64,000 bases of DNA from Lentinula raphanica. Taxonomy: Eukaryota > Basidiomycota > Agaricomycetes > Agaricales > Omphalotaceae. The DNA lies in NCBI GenBank assembly GCA_027919835.1, contig JANVFP010000009.1:1178001-1242000 (forward strand). Reading direction: 5' to 3'. Below, piece by piece: positions 23,118-35,246 of the stretch (position 1 is the stretch's first letter; each line of letters opens with the position of its first letter). Position numbers and translations under genes: made by a program. The notes beneath the pieces are model-generated. The model worked only from the letters and a program-made list of their open reading frames with translations, had not been told where the DNA came from and searched no databases.

Positions 23118-25655
23118 ATGCTCTCCGACATCATGTACGAGACCTTCAAGTCCATACCGCAATGGATCCTCATCTCGACATTCGCCTGCCTTGCGGTTTG
23201 GTATGCTCGAAATCGAGGATCGAAACGGACCCTTCCTTTGCCGCCGGGTCCAAAGAAATTACCACTTCTCGGAAACAACCTTGTACATGTTATTCTGTTC
23301 TTGATCGACTCCTCAAAGTTCATGCTCCTCGCATCTAGGACATGCCGTCTTCCTATCAATGGAACACGTTCTCTCGATGGGCAGAGCAATTCAGTGAGGA
23401 CGCTCGTCAAATTCGACGTTCTCCACGCGCGAAAGACTTACAGGTTTCTTATAGATTCCGACATCCTCCATCTTCGTGTTGCAGGCGAAGATTATATTAT
23501 CTTGAACTCGCATAAAGCTGTAATAGACTTGCTGGAAAAGCGATCTGTTATTTATTCAGGCAGGTATGTGGTATCAATTCGAAGTGAAGTTTGATGTCGC
23601 TGATTGGTATCGTAGGCCGCACGCTGCAATGTTGCAAGACCTGTGAGTGTTAATTCTCGTTGCGTGCGACTAAGAACACTCACTTTGGTAAACAGCATAG
23701 GGTTTGCAATTCGCTCATTCACCAGCTCCAGCTTATGGATATCTACCTTAGCTGGGACCGTGATCTTCTCGTCTTACCGTACGGAGAAGATCTGAAGGCT
23801 CACCGGAAGCTTTTTCAGCAAGGTACATAATTCTAATGATTCCTCCTTTTCGTTTTCATTGAGTCGATGATTACATAGAATTCCATCCCAATAACAACGT
23901 GTTACACCAACCCCATGAAAAGAAAGCATTGGTGGTTTTTCTGAACAATTTACTTGACACGCCAGAGGATTGGCTTGCGCATATCAGACTGTGAGATCTC
24001 ATTCTGGGTATCAAGCTGTCATCCGAGTTGGGATCGACGTGATCATTGATAGTTGCGTTTCACCGTACTGATTAACTCTTTCAAGTATGACAGGCACAAT
24101 TATCTTTGCGATAGCATACGGAATCCATGTTGAACACAAAGACGATCCAAATATCGCTGCCGCCGAAAGGATGATGGCAGTCCTAAGCGCCGCTGGGATG
24201 CCTGGCACATTTCTTGTGGTAAGCGTTATATCAGTTACCCGCCAAGTGGTATACATAACCACACTCATTGGTCCTCTTCTTTCTTAGGACGTTTTCCCTA
24301 TCCTCAAATATGTTCCTTACTGGTTCCCGGGTGCATCGTTCAAACGGAAAGCAAGGGAATGGAACGGAATACTGTCAGCTACGATTACACCTCCATTCTT
24401 AAAAGTCAAACAGGCGATGGTGCGTTCAATTTCTGATTTGGGATCCCACTCGTTCTGATGCTATCTTATATTTGCTCATAGGCCGATGGCACCGCTGAAG
24501 ATTGTTTCAGCTTACGATGCCTGAAGAACGCAAAGAATCCCGACCCTCGACTTGATCACCTCTCGAGCGAAGAAGAAGTCATCAAGGAGACCGTTGGGAC
24601 CATGTACGAAGGTGCGCACTGATCTAGACTATGTTTTGGCCCTTTTATGATGAGCATTCGAGGTGGCGCCGATACTGGAGTAACAGCTCTCCGAACTTTC
24701 TTCCTCGCTATGACGTGCTTCCCCCACGTACAGCGAGAGGCGCAAGAGGAGCTAGATCGTGTTGTCGGCAAGGACCGTTTACCTGACCACAAGGATCTGG
24801 ATAAGGACTTGCTTCCTTACTTCTGGGCTGTTGTCTACGAGTCCTTCAGGTATGAAGGATATGTTCATCGCCACTTCATACATGACATTGATCTTCTCTG
24901 GATCATGACAGATGGCAACCTATAGTTCCTCTGGGTGTGTGCAGCTGCTTCATTTTGGATTAATGAAGGACTACACCTGACCATTGCGTTGATTGTGAAG
25001 CCTTCCCTCATGTGGCGGATGCAGATGACACATACAAAGGGTATTACATACCAAAGGGTTCGATAGCAATTCCGAATGTCTGGTGTGTACATTGTTCTGC
25101 TGAATTCTGATCACCCATGCCAACTCGATGTTGATGATATAGGGCGATATGCCACGACGAGAAGATTTACGGACCTGATGTAGACTCTTTCGAGCCAAAG
25201 CGATGGCTCTTGAAGACGTCGGACGAACGAGGAGAGGGATGGAAAATCAATCCCGATATGCTTGATCCTATGACTGTGACGTTTGGATTTGGGCGGAGGT
25301 AGGTATAGGCTGGATCTACATGAGTCTTGATCTTAAGAACTTAGAATCATTGCCAACAGAGTATGTCCAGGCAAACACATGGGTCTATCCTCGTTCCGCA
25401 TCAATGCTGCTTCGCTCCTTCACTCTTTTAATATCACACCTCCTCTGGACAAACTCGGCGAGCCTGTCATTCCAAAGATCGAATATATCTCGGGACTCTT
25501 ATAGTACGTTCGATGCTCTCTTGCCCGCGTTACCATTTGAAATTTGGGAAATGGATAGTCATCCTGTGCCTTTTAAATGTTGCATCAAGCCTCGTTCAGA
25601 GGGACATGTCTCCCTCGTGAAACAAGCGTTGTTGGATTTGGGAGTTGAATCGTGA
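23118..25655 (+). CDS. Cytochrome P450, tandem copy A
   Basis: Sixteen exons, every junction phase-consistent, give 542 residues. Exons: 23118-23282, 23339-23393, 23455-23563, 23616-23642, 23696-23701, 23752-23822, 23879-23990, 24086-24218, 24288-24419, 24482-24611, 24663-24849, 24912-24934, 25001-25082, 25143-25298, 25360-25503, 25559-25655. Landmarks are an N-terminal membrane anchor, the proline hinge LPLPPGPKKLPLLGN, an I-helix GGADTGVTALRTF, K-helix ESFR, FEPKRW, and the heme loop FGFGRRVCPGKH with the axial Cys. It is an ER-bound monooxygenase of the type abundant in agaricomycetes; the substrate is unknown. One exon is only 6 bases. It is first of three close tandem paralogues. Confidence 0.9.
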
Positions 25656-26286
25656 ACGTTGAACGTCGTTAGCTGTCCACGAATGTATCACGCTATGTGT
25701 AGTCAGAATTCCTTTTGTTTATGCTTGTTGGACTTCTCACTCTTGTATCCCGTTAACTCAGAAATGATCGTACAGAAGCAAATACATATACTAAGCTTTC
25801 CGAGCAGAAGAATATGGATAGCGCTACTTACCGGTCTTCAACTCGGATCAAGGAGGTTCAAGATCGCTTTGCTCTCGCTTTCTGGTGGTTCCTCTCCAAT
25901 GCCACTGCTATTCACGTTGCTCATTGTCACCGTTAGCTTCGTCCTCTACCGTAAGCTTAGCGGCTAGCTAATCTGACACGCATTGCTGCTAAGTATTGAA
26001 CTGGATTTGTCGATAGTTCTGATTCTATCGTCGACGTATACCCGCAGAATGGTGCGCTTCTCGTTCGTTACTGAACGCAATGATAGGACAACTTCAAATT
26101 ATGCTCAACTCGGAGATGTCGCCTACGAGTATACTCTTTTTGTACCCCAGTCGTACTCTCGTCGATTCTGGGACAGTATCAAGACCGTGCGTTATTTATA
26201 CCCTTGTTCCTTGTTGCAAACTCATTGGCTCTGCAGTCTCTGCTCTTGATCCTAATTGGAAGCCACATACACCTCTGCTCAATATC
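25656..26286. other. Spacer between P450 copies A and B
   Basis: Contains the promoter of copy B. About 26150-26286 aligns with the upstream flank of copy A. No gene supported. Confidence 0.5.
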
Positions 26287-28809
26287 ATGGATGAACCTTC
26301 ATCCATAGCCTATCTTATCCTCATGTCAACATTCGCGTACCTTGTGTTCTGGTATACTCGCACTCGAGGATTGCAGCAGACCCTTCCTTTGCCCCCGGGT
26401 CCAAAGAAGTTACCCTTCCTCGGAAACAACCTTGTACACGCTATTTTGTTCTTACCATGAAGTTGTTTTGATGCCACCCGAATCTAGGATATGCCATCTT
26501 CCTTTCAATGGAACACATTCTCTAGATGGGCAGAGCAGTTCAGTGAGGACTCTTGTTGAGCTTAAATTTCGCCACACGCGAGAGCTTTGAACATTTTTCG
26601 TAGATTCCGACATCCTCCATCTTAGAATTGCGGGGGGAGATTATATTATCTTGAACTCGCATAAGGCTGTAACGGACTTATTGGATAAGCGATCTGGTAT
26701 CTATTCAGGCAGGTAAGTACTACGTAGCGCTTCTAGGTGAGCTGGATAACGCTGATCAGATATCGTAGGCCGCATGTTGCAATGCTGCAAGACCTGTGAG
26801 TATCAGTCCTCAAGTTTATGTACGACTAAGGACTCTAACTTTATCGAACAGTATCGGGTTCGCAACTCGCTCCGTTGACCATTCTGTGTTGATCCATCAT
26901 CTCTTCCAGCTGGGACCGTGATATTCTTGTCTTACCATATGGAGAAGACTTGAAGGCTCACAGAAAACTTTTTCAGCAACGTATAGTTATTGATCCAACT
27001 CCTTTTTGTTTTCATTAAGTCGTTTGTTGTTTAGAATTCCATCCAAACGACACTGCATTACACCAACCACACGAAAAGAAGGCGACGGTGGTTTTTCTGA
27101 ACAATCTCCTTGACACGCCAGATGATTGGCTTGCGCATATGAAACAGTAAGTTCTAATGATGGTTTTCACTAATCAGTGAACGATATCATTGATAGTTGG
27201 ATTTCGCTGTACTGATTACCTTTGCAAAGTATGGCAGGCGCTCTGATTTTTCAGATAGCATACGGAATCCATATCAAACACAAAGACGATCCAAATATCG
27301 TAGCCGCCGAAAGGATGATGGCAGTTCTTAGTGCCGCTGGAATTCCTGGCGCATTCCTTGTGGTCGGCATTACACTATTCACTTGTACAGTGGTATAGTC
27401 TGAACTCATTCATCCTCTTCTTTCTCAGGATGTCTTTCCTATCCTCAAATACGTCCCTTATTGGTTCCCAGGTGCATCGTTCAAACGGAAAGCAAGGGAA
27501 TGGAACGGAATACAATCAGCTACGGTCACACCTCCTTTTATGGAAGTCAAACAGGCAATGGTGTGCCCGATTCAACCTCGAACTCGACTCTGATGCGAAA
27601 TTGAGTTTGCTCTTAGGCCAATGGTAACGCTGAAGACTGCTTCAGCCTCCGATGCCTCAGAAACGTGAAGAATCCTGACCCGCGACCTGATCGCCTTTCA
27701 AGTGAAGAAGAGATCATCAAGGAGACCGCTGGAACCATGTATGAAGGTGCGTGTTAGTCTCGACTGGCACGTACTGCCCTTCGTAATGAACATTCGAGGT
27801 GGTGCCGATACTGGAATAACTGCCCTTCGAACTTTCCTTCTCGCTATGATACGCTTCCCGCATGTGCAACGACAGGCTCAAGAGGAGTTGGACCGCGTTG
27901 TTGGCAAGGACCGTCTACCTGATCACGAGGATCTGGATAAAGACACGCTTCCTTATCTGCGCGCTGTTATATACGAGTGCCTCAGGTATGAATTTTAAAA
28001 CCGTTACCGATGCTCTTTCATACGGTCTTGGTTCTTCTGAAATATATTAGATGGCAACCTATTCTTCCGTTAGGTATGTTCTCGATTCTGCACGATTCTG
28101 GTTGAATGAGGGTTTACGCCTGACCACTGCGTTGATTATAAAGCCTTCCCTCATCTAGTGGATGTAGATGACACATACAAAGGTTATCACATCCCCAAGG
28201 GTTCGACAGTAATTTCTAACCTCTGGTGTGTACATTTATTGATTGGATTATGATCACTGTGCCAACTGAACGTTCATGATGTAGGGCGATATTCCACGAT
28301 GAGAAGATTTATGGACCCATTGATGTACATACTTTCGAGCCAAAGCGATGGCTTCTGAAGACGTCAGATGTTGAACGAGGAGAGAAATGGAAAATCAATA
28401 CCAACATGCTTGATCCTACAACCCTAACATTTGGATTTGGGCGGAGGTAAGTAAACACGTCTCCATCACTATCTCAACAAGAAAATTTCAAATACTACGG
28501 CCAACAGAGTATGTCCAGGCAAACATATGGGTCTATCCTCGTTGCTCATCAATGCCGCTTCACTCCTTCATTCCTTCGATATCACCCCTCCTCTTGACGA
28601 ATTCGGCGAGCCTGTTATGCCCAAGATTGAGTACATCTCGGGAATGTTATAGTACGTTCGATGCTCTCTTGCTCAAAATGGGATCTTAATTCCTGTTTGG
28701 GAAAACAACCAGTCATCCCGTACCATTCGTATGCTGCATAAAACCTCGCTCAGAGGGACATGTCGCCCTCGTGAAGCAGGCGTTGTTGGAATTGGGAGTT
28801 GGGCCGTGA
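26287..28809 (+). CDS. Cytochrome P450, tandem copy B
   Basis: Sixteen exons with the same junctions as copy A encode 538 residues (start MDEPSSIAYLIL at 26287, stop TGA at 28807-28809). All landmarks are kept: hinge LPLPPGPKKLPFLGN, I-helix GGADTGITALRTF, K-helix ECLR, FEPKRW, heme loop FGFGRRVCPGKH. The 6-base exon is at 26852-26857. Only the first exon (18 bases shorter) and exon 14 (6 bases longer) differ in length from copy A. The intron after 27362 has a weak donor, GTCGGC, where copies A and C have gtaagc and gtgagt, so splicing may be less efficient. The coding sequence has no stops or frameshifts. Confidence 0.87.
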
Positions 28810-30320
28810 ACGCGTGAACGCTGGATGTTGATAGCTGTTTATCAATTGGTATTCCGTCTTCTCCACTATGTACTTTGAACGTCTGACTCTTGTACCCTGT
28901 CGACTTGAGCAGAATTTTCTAGAAGCAAACGGGATTCTCCCGGGAAGAGGAACGTTCTCGTGCCATATGAGCAGACAAGGACCTGGGTTGAGTTTTTGAT
29001 CGAACAAGCGTCAGGTAGAAACCTCGATATAGATTTCCTGAGTTGGATAGTAGAAAGACCGTCCTCATATCTATCCTTAACAGTTCTTGAATCTCATCAT
29101 GTCCTTCTCATATCTCGGGCCTTTCAGGTTCTAATATATCATTCATCTTTGTGTCCCGAGTCGCGGTTGTCACTAGGGCTATCAACACCGTTCTCTTCAG
29201 CATTGTTGAACCGCTCAAGATTTCGCATGAGATCTATCCAGAAGCCGATACAATAAATATGAAAACGGGTGACCACCAAACCTTGATATATGATACCTCG
29301 CTGACATTTCCAAGTCTTCTCTCTGTTCCGCATCAGATCGTGATTTACACAAGGTAGTGGAGTGGAAGATGATTTGTATGTTATCGTCACCATGCTGTTC
29401 ATGAGACGAGGTTGTCAGCGGTCATGTTAGACAGCCATAACGGCTGTCGGCAGCCTATGATCCTTGCTAGTACTGTACATACTACCTGCTTGTGAATGCC
29501 CAATCCGCTATGGCTTCAAACGAGTAAGTTACGATAGAACAAGTTCTCTCCTGTTCTCCCGCCGCCAGATTCTCGGAGCTCGTGGTAATGCTCGCGAAAG
29601 TTGTTCGTTGAACACATTGAACGTTTACCTCGAAATAGGAGTCAAAACGGGAGACAATCCTTAGGGGTTATGTAAGCGCTCAAAGCCTCAAGTTCAAACC
29701 CGATGTCATCCGTCTTCTGTACCCGCTTTTTCAAGAGAGTGGTTCAAAATTGAATCATGAGCTCCGCAGATAACACACGCTTCACATCATTGCTTCGAAG
29801 TTCACCTCATGGAATCGTGCGTCACTATGTATCTGTCAATAATGCCCATCTCCAATGGTATAGTAGGAGTGTAGTATGTTTGCCGGCTTCCTCTTGCTCC
29901 AAATTTTCAACCACGAACAATACCAGTGTACCCACTTGGATTCACCGTCTCAATGGGAGAATCGGACAGGTGTGGGTGTTGGAGAGTTGTTCATCGTTCT
30001 TGCATCCATATGTCCGCCGAATGCCAGTAGCTATCGAGTGCAATGATTGGACAAGATATAATTACATTCATCGGGAAAGGGCAAAGAAATCACCTGGAAC
30101 CTCCTATCCATGACCTGTGCCGTGTTCATATCTCAGTTTCCCGTTGATTCTATCTTAGTCTACCATCTGGCCTGCCAGATCCCGTAGATGTACGGACAAG
30201 TGAGTTACTTATATTCCTGCTTCCTTCATTGCAAACTCATCGACTTCGCAGTCTCTGCTTTCATTGAGAATCACGCTAACGTTTCAAATTATACGGCCTT
30301 CGATTATATCCTTCGAGAAC
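28810..30320. other. Spacer between P450 copies B and C
   Basis: No supported gene. It holds two stretches that match the flank upstream of copy A: 29215-29430 (like 22020-22230) and about 29880-30320 (like 22750-23117). Copies A and C therefore share a longer duplicated unit than copy B. Confidence 0.5.
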
Positions 30321-32843
30321 ATGGGTGAAGTCTTGGCCATAACCTGCCTTATCCTTATCTCGGTATTCAGCTACATCGTGCTCTGGTTTGTTCGCAAGCA
30401 AAGAGCAAAGCACAACCTTCCATTGCCTCCAGGTCCAAGGAAACTACCTCTTCTCGGAAACAGCCTTGTACATGATTTCTTTTTCTTTAACACGTCATTC
30501 ATGCTCGTCTTCTAGGATATGCCATCTGCTTTCCAATGGCTCACATTCTCTCGATGGGCGAAGCAATTCAGTGAGGACACGCGTTCCCTCAACTACATAA
30601 GAAATTGACGCATTCCCATACTTAGATTCCGATGTACTGCACCTTGAGGTTGCAGGAGGAGATTATATCATCCTTAACTCGTACGAAGCTATAACAGATT
30701 TGTTGGATAAACGATCGGGCATCTATTCAAGCAGGTATATACTACTACTTTCAACTGAGGTAGGAGACCACTTATTAGATGGCACAGGCCGCATGTAACC
30801 ATGTTGCAAGACCTGTGAGTTCACATTGACCTATGCCAGCAGCTGCGGTTACTTACTATATTAAAAGCATTGGGTGCGCATTCCACTTAATACACCGTCT
30901 GTGTTGATCATCATGCGCTCTAGCTGGGACCGTGATTTTCTTCTGATGCCATATGGAGAAGACTTGAAGGCTCACAGAAAGCTTTTGCAGCAAGGTACAT
31001 CTAGTGGTTGCTTCTTCTCAAAATTACTACTGATCCGACAAATGTATAGAATTCCATCCCACCAACACTGCGTTGCACCAACCCCATGAAAAGAGAGAGT
31101 TGGTGGCTTTTCTGAACAATTTAATCGAAAAGCCAGATGAATGGCTCAAGCATCTTAGACTGTGAGTCCTGTTTTCAGTATCTAGTTATTGTTTGAGTTC
31201 AGATCAGCATGCTCATCGATGGTGTGCACTGTTTCACCGTACTACTGATGAATCATAATCTCCGTAAAGTATGACGGGCGCGACCATTCTTGCAGTAGCA
31301 TACGGATTTCATGTTCAAGACTTAGATGATCCAAATATAGTTGCCGTTGAAGAGGCATTGGCAGTACTCAACTCCGCTGCCATCCCTGGTGCATTCATTG
31401 TAGTGAGTGTAATGCTTGAACAGTATACCTTCATCATGCTCATTCCTTTCTTCCTTTCTAAGGATGTTTTCCCTATTCTCAAATATGTACCCTACTGGTT
31501 CCCTGGTGCATCTTTCAAACGGAAAGCAAGGGAATGGAACGGAACTCTATCCGCTGCAGTCACTCCTCCGTTCATCCAAGTGAAACAGGCGATGGTATAA
31601 TTGTTTGACCTGAACTGTCCTTGTCTAATGTTCACTTAATGTTCATAGGTTTCTGGCAATGCTCAAGACTCCTTCAGCTCCCGATGCCTCAAGAATGCAA
31701 AGAATACCGATCCTCGTCCTGATCACCTTTCGAGTGAAGAAGAAATCATCAAGGAGACTGCCGGGACTATGTACGAAGGTGCATATTGATTCATCATGCA
31801 CGAACTCATCTTATGACGGATACTGAAGGCGGTTCCGACACTGGAGTCAATGTCCTGCGAACTTTCATTCTTGCTATGACGTGCTTCCCCCATGTTCAAC
31901 GTGAAGCCCAAAAGGAACTGGACCGTGTTGTTGGCAAGGACCGTCTACCCGACTATGATGATCTGAGCAAGGAATTGCTTCCTTACTTATGCGCTGTCAT
32001 ATATGAGACCTTCAGGTATGAAATATGCACTTGTCTCTGCTTCTTAGTGATTCTAATTTCTTGATGACCTTGCTCGGGATCTTATAGATGGCAGCCTGTT
32101 GCTCCTTTGGGTGTGTATCTAATTCTGAAATGAGGATCTATGTCTGACTATCGCATTGGTCATAGCCTTCCCTCATCGATTGGATGCAGATGATGCATAT
32201 AAAGGTTATCATATACCAAAGGGTTCAACAGTGATACCCAATGTGTGGTATGTACACCAGTCTATTGAATCTTGAGCTCGATTTCCCGGCTGACTCATGT
32301 TTTGAATGCATGACTTAGGGCAGTATTTTACAATGAAAAGATTTATGGCCCTGATGTACATACTTTCGAGCCAAAACGATGGCTCTTGGAGATCTCTGAT
32401 GAACAAGGAAAAGGATGGAAGATTAATCCTGATATGCGTGATCCTGCAACAGTAGCATTTGGTTTTGGGAGGAGGTGAGTATAGTCACTCCTTGTTATGT
32501 ATCGGTCTTTATTCAATGAACTCGATGTGCTTCAAAAGGGTATGCCCAGGAAAACATATGGGCCTATCCTCATTCCGCATCATTGCTGCTTCACTTCTTC
32601 ATTCCTTCAACATTTCCCCACCTCTGAACAAATTTGGTGAACCTGTTGTACCCAAGATTGAGTACATTTCGGGACTAGTGCAGTATGTGCAGTTTGATTT
32701 TGACCAAAATCCCTTCCTAATTTTTTGCCTGGGACACCAATAGCTATCCCGTGCCATTCAAATGTTCTATCAAGCCTCGCTCAGAAGGACATGTCACCCT
32801 CGTGCAACAATCATTGTGGAATTCGGAAATTGGTGACTGCTAA
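30321..32843 (+). CDS. Cytochrome P450, tandem copy C
   Basis: Sixteen exons with junctions as in copies A and B encode 537 residues (start MGEVLAITCLIL at 30321; an in-frame ATG at 30264 is possible). Landmarks: hinge LPLPPGPRKLPLLGN, I-helix GGSDTGVNVLRTF (Ala to Ser in the usual GGADT), K-helix ETFR, FEPKRW, heme loop FGFGRRVCPGKH. The 6-base exon is at 30868-30873. The last exon is 3 bases longer and ends in a different tail (WNSEIGDC). It appears fully functional. The I-helix change next to the conserved acid-alcohol pair could alter oxygen handling or substrate scope compared with A and B. Confidence 0.88.
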
Positions 32844-33181
32844 ACGTTTGATGTTCGCTGATAAATGATAACTCAATATGTACACTCTATGTATCTCAAT
32901 TTTTTCTCTAACTTGTTTGTCAAATGCCTGATCCTTGTTCCTCGTAAGCAAAATTCTCCTGAAACATAAGTATTCGAATTTCGAGCTTCCCAACTTCAAG
33001 TCTGAACACTTGTACTGAGTAATTGCTACTACATAGTTGTTACTTTGCCTCCTTGACCCTCCTGGTCTCTTGCGGTTCGATTTAGATCTAACCAGATTGG
33101 TGGTCCCTTCAGGATACACAGCACTGCTGTTCACTGTCACTGACTCTCAAAGTTCGGTTGTGTGGGCACATTTCGGATCAC

Positions 33182-33409
33182 TGGGTCTGTCCTCATTCCG
33201 TATCAAAATTGCTTCGCTTCTTCATACCTTCAACATCGCCCCTCATGACAAACTTGGTGAGCCCATTGTATCTAAAGTGGAGTATATCTCAGGAGTATTG
33301 TTAGATTCATCATTGCGTTTGATATAATACTAGCTATCCTGCTCTATTCCAATGTTCTATCAAACCTTGCTCCGAGGCTCATGTTGCTCTGGTGCAACAG
33401 GCGATGTAA
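33182..33409 (+). pseudogene. Relic of a fourth P450 copy (C-terminal end only)
   Basis: The last two exons of the same family survive: GLSSFRIKIASLLHTFNIAP and the ending SIKPCSEAHVALVQQAM before a TAA at 33407-33409, with a short intron between. Everything upstream, including the heme-binding Cys, is missing or unrecognisable. Confidence 0.8.
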
Positions 33410-34201
33410 ATTTCAGCGTTTGAATCCCAGATACAACATCAGATCTATAGCTGAGCGGAGAACTTGTTGGGTGATTGATGACCCTTGTAAGTACACTGTT
33501 ATAGGACAGCATTGATACGGATGAACTATCTTCCACCACTTCCCCCGGGTCGAAGAACCAAGGCAGACAAAGGAGTCTCATTCATATTCGTGTAAGAAAT
33601 GAGTGGAGACAAGAAGCTTTCGGTGATTGGGATCGCTTCCTTTGGGAGATAATCGAATGAAAAATGCCACATTGTGAGAACGATGATAACAGTTTCCAAC
33701 GGGTGAAGGGGTGTATAGCATGAGACTTTCGGGGATGGAAGGCCCAGTGCCTGATGCCACTTGGATCTTCGTGGGGGAGTTTCGACCGTACGCCAAAGTG
33801 CGTACATGATTCAGGAGAAGATGAAGGCAAGAAAGGAGAGCATGGAGGGCTCCGGGCACCGCAAGTCGGCTTTGAGGATAAGTTGAGCAGTGGGTTTCCA
33901 TTTGATTTTTGATTTATGCGAAAGGTAGTGGTAAAACCTTCAGCACTAACTTTCGCATAAATCAGGTTTTCTTTGGTAAAGGGTGGGCGTAAGTTGTAAC
34001 TTGATCGGCGGGGCCGATAATACGCCCATTTTGCGTGCAGGCATGCAATGGCCTAATTTTAACAATTGGAGCCTTGTAGAGTACCAAAGGACTGTAGTGA
34101 GCCCGAGCTGACAGTCAAACTTGTATCATGTTAATGCCAGGACGTCAGATCCAGACAGGAAAACACATCCTGACGAATAATAAGAGTTCACACTCGAGTC
34201 C
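33410..34201. other. Intergenic left flank of the nested transposons
   Basis: No gene supported. It contains a perfect 15-base inverted repeat, 33910-33924 (tgatttatgcgaaag) and 33950-33964, separated by 25 bases. Confidence 0.4.
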
Positions 34202-34206
34202 CTTGG

Positions 34207-34607
34207 TGTCCCGAAGGAGTTGGCACAGAAGGATGACACGAGCACAAGCACAAGCACAACCCTATACAGGGTAAGGGGGAGGTTGATCTCAGCAGCAGTG
34301 AGGGCACAAAGGGCCAATCACTAGGGCTTCAGAAGGAAAAGACAAGCTAGTTCCCAATGACCAAGTTAGTAGTATTGAGTGTGAGTAGGATACAAATACG
34401 AACCTAGTTCCCAATGACCAAGAGGTCGAGATAGGGAACCAGGAGTCTAGCTACAGTGGTATTTATACTGAGTGAAACAATAAGTACCCAAAGCAGTAAA
34501 GATGAACAGCGTGAGTGAAGAAGATTGGAAAATACAATAATGCGAGAATGTAAAAGGTGTAGTGCGAGAATGTGAAAGGTGAAGAGCGAATGAGAATGGT
34601 TGGAAAG
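34207..34607 (-). repeat. E3 3' LTR, left part (split by E1)
   Basis: Matches 58035 onward up to the E1 insertion point. The sequence resumes at 51731 after the duplicated target gaaag (34603-34607 and 51726-51730). Confidence 0.92.
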
Positions 34608-35195
34608 TGTTACGACCATAATCCTCGGAGCTCCGTCGGAGCTTCACTCGGCGATTGGACTTAGAGATTTCCTGAATCTCTCTAGTTATGCCTAGCAGTG
34701 TCCGCCTTGTCCCTCCTTCCGATTCCGTCGGCGCATCGGTCTGGTCTTATACTTGATTATGATCTTATTGTTTTATTCTCTGACAGCTCAGCTGACCTTT
34801 TATATTGATTTACTTTACAATAGCTTATTGTCTTTCTCACCTCCGATGCTGTAGTACCGAGATGTGTATCGTCTTATTGTACTTTAGATTAGACTGACTA
34901 TCCGTACAGTATATAAGGAGCCTGTACATACTTACATACCTCAGTTTTAATATCAACTTGGATTACCTCGTTAACGTTAACACTCACCTCTGTGCTCTCG
35001 GTGTCGTCTTGATCGTTGATCATCGCCGACTCCGGACCTCCGTCGGACTTCGTACACGTTGTACTCGTCCTCCTCTGCTCTCTTGGTTGAACACGGTAAC
35101 GTGGCGAGGGTGTTGCTCAATAACAACACTAACGTTCAACAATCCTCTGTGTCTCTGATCGGAGCTCCGACTCCGTCGGTGGCACGGTCCTAACA
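34608..35195 (+). repeat. E1 5' LTR with promoter
   Basis: 588 bases. The TATA box tatataa at 34910-34916 lies 33 bases before the predicted RNA start agttttaatat (34943-34953). Four CCGTCGG heptamers are at 34633, 34725, 35040 and 35173. Confidence 0.93.
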
Positions 35196-35197
35196 GT

Positions 35198-35208
35198 ATA
35201 TTAAAACT
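35198..35208 (+). promoter_or_regulatory. E1 primer-binding site, self-complementary to RNA start
   Basis: Two bases after the LTR, atattaaaact is the exact complement of agttttaatat (34943-34953), the predicted RNA 5' end. The match is 11 bases, as in the self-primed Tf1 element. The following base does not pair. Confidence 0.75.
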
Positions 35209-35246
35209 TATCTCGTCAACGTTGCACTGATTCATCTCTATTCCAT

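Noticed and set aside
1..33409. A single secondary-metabolite gene cluster (glycosyltransferase, Z2C6 regulators, P450s)
   Set aside because: No backbone synthase (terpene, polyketide or peptide) is present and housekeeping-like genes (URC1, calpain) lie between them, so co-location alone does not support a cluster.
34958..35158. 66-residue open frame repeated in every E1/E2 LTR
   Set aside because: It falls between the RNA start and gag, has no domain, and is present only because LTRs repeat. The untranslated leader is a simpler explanation.
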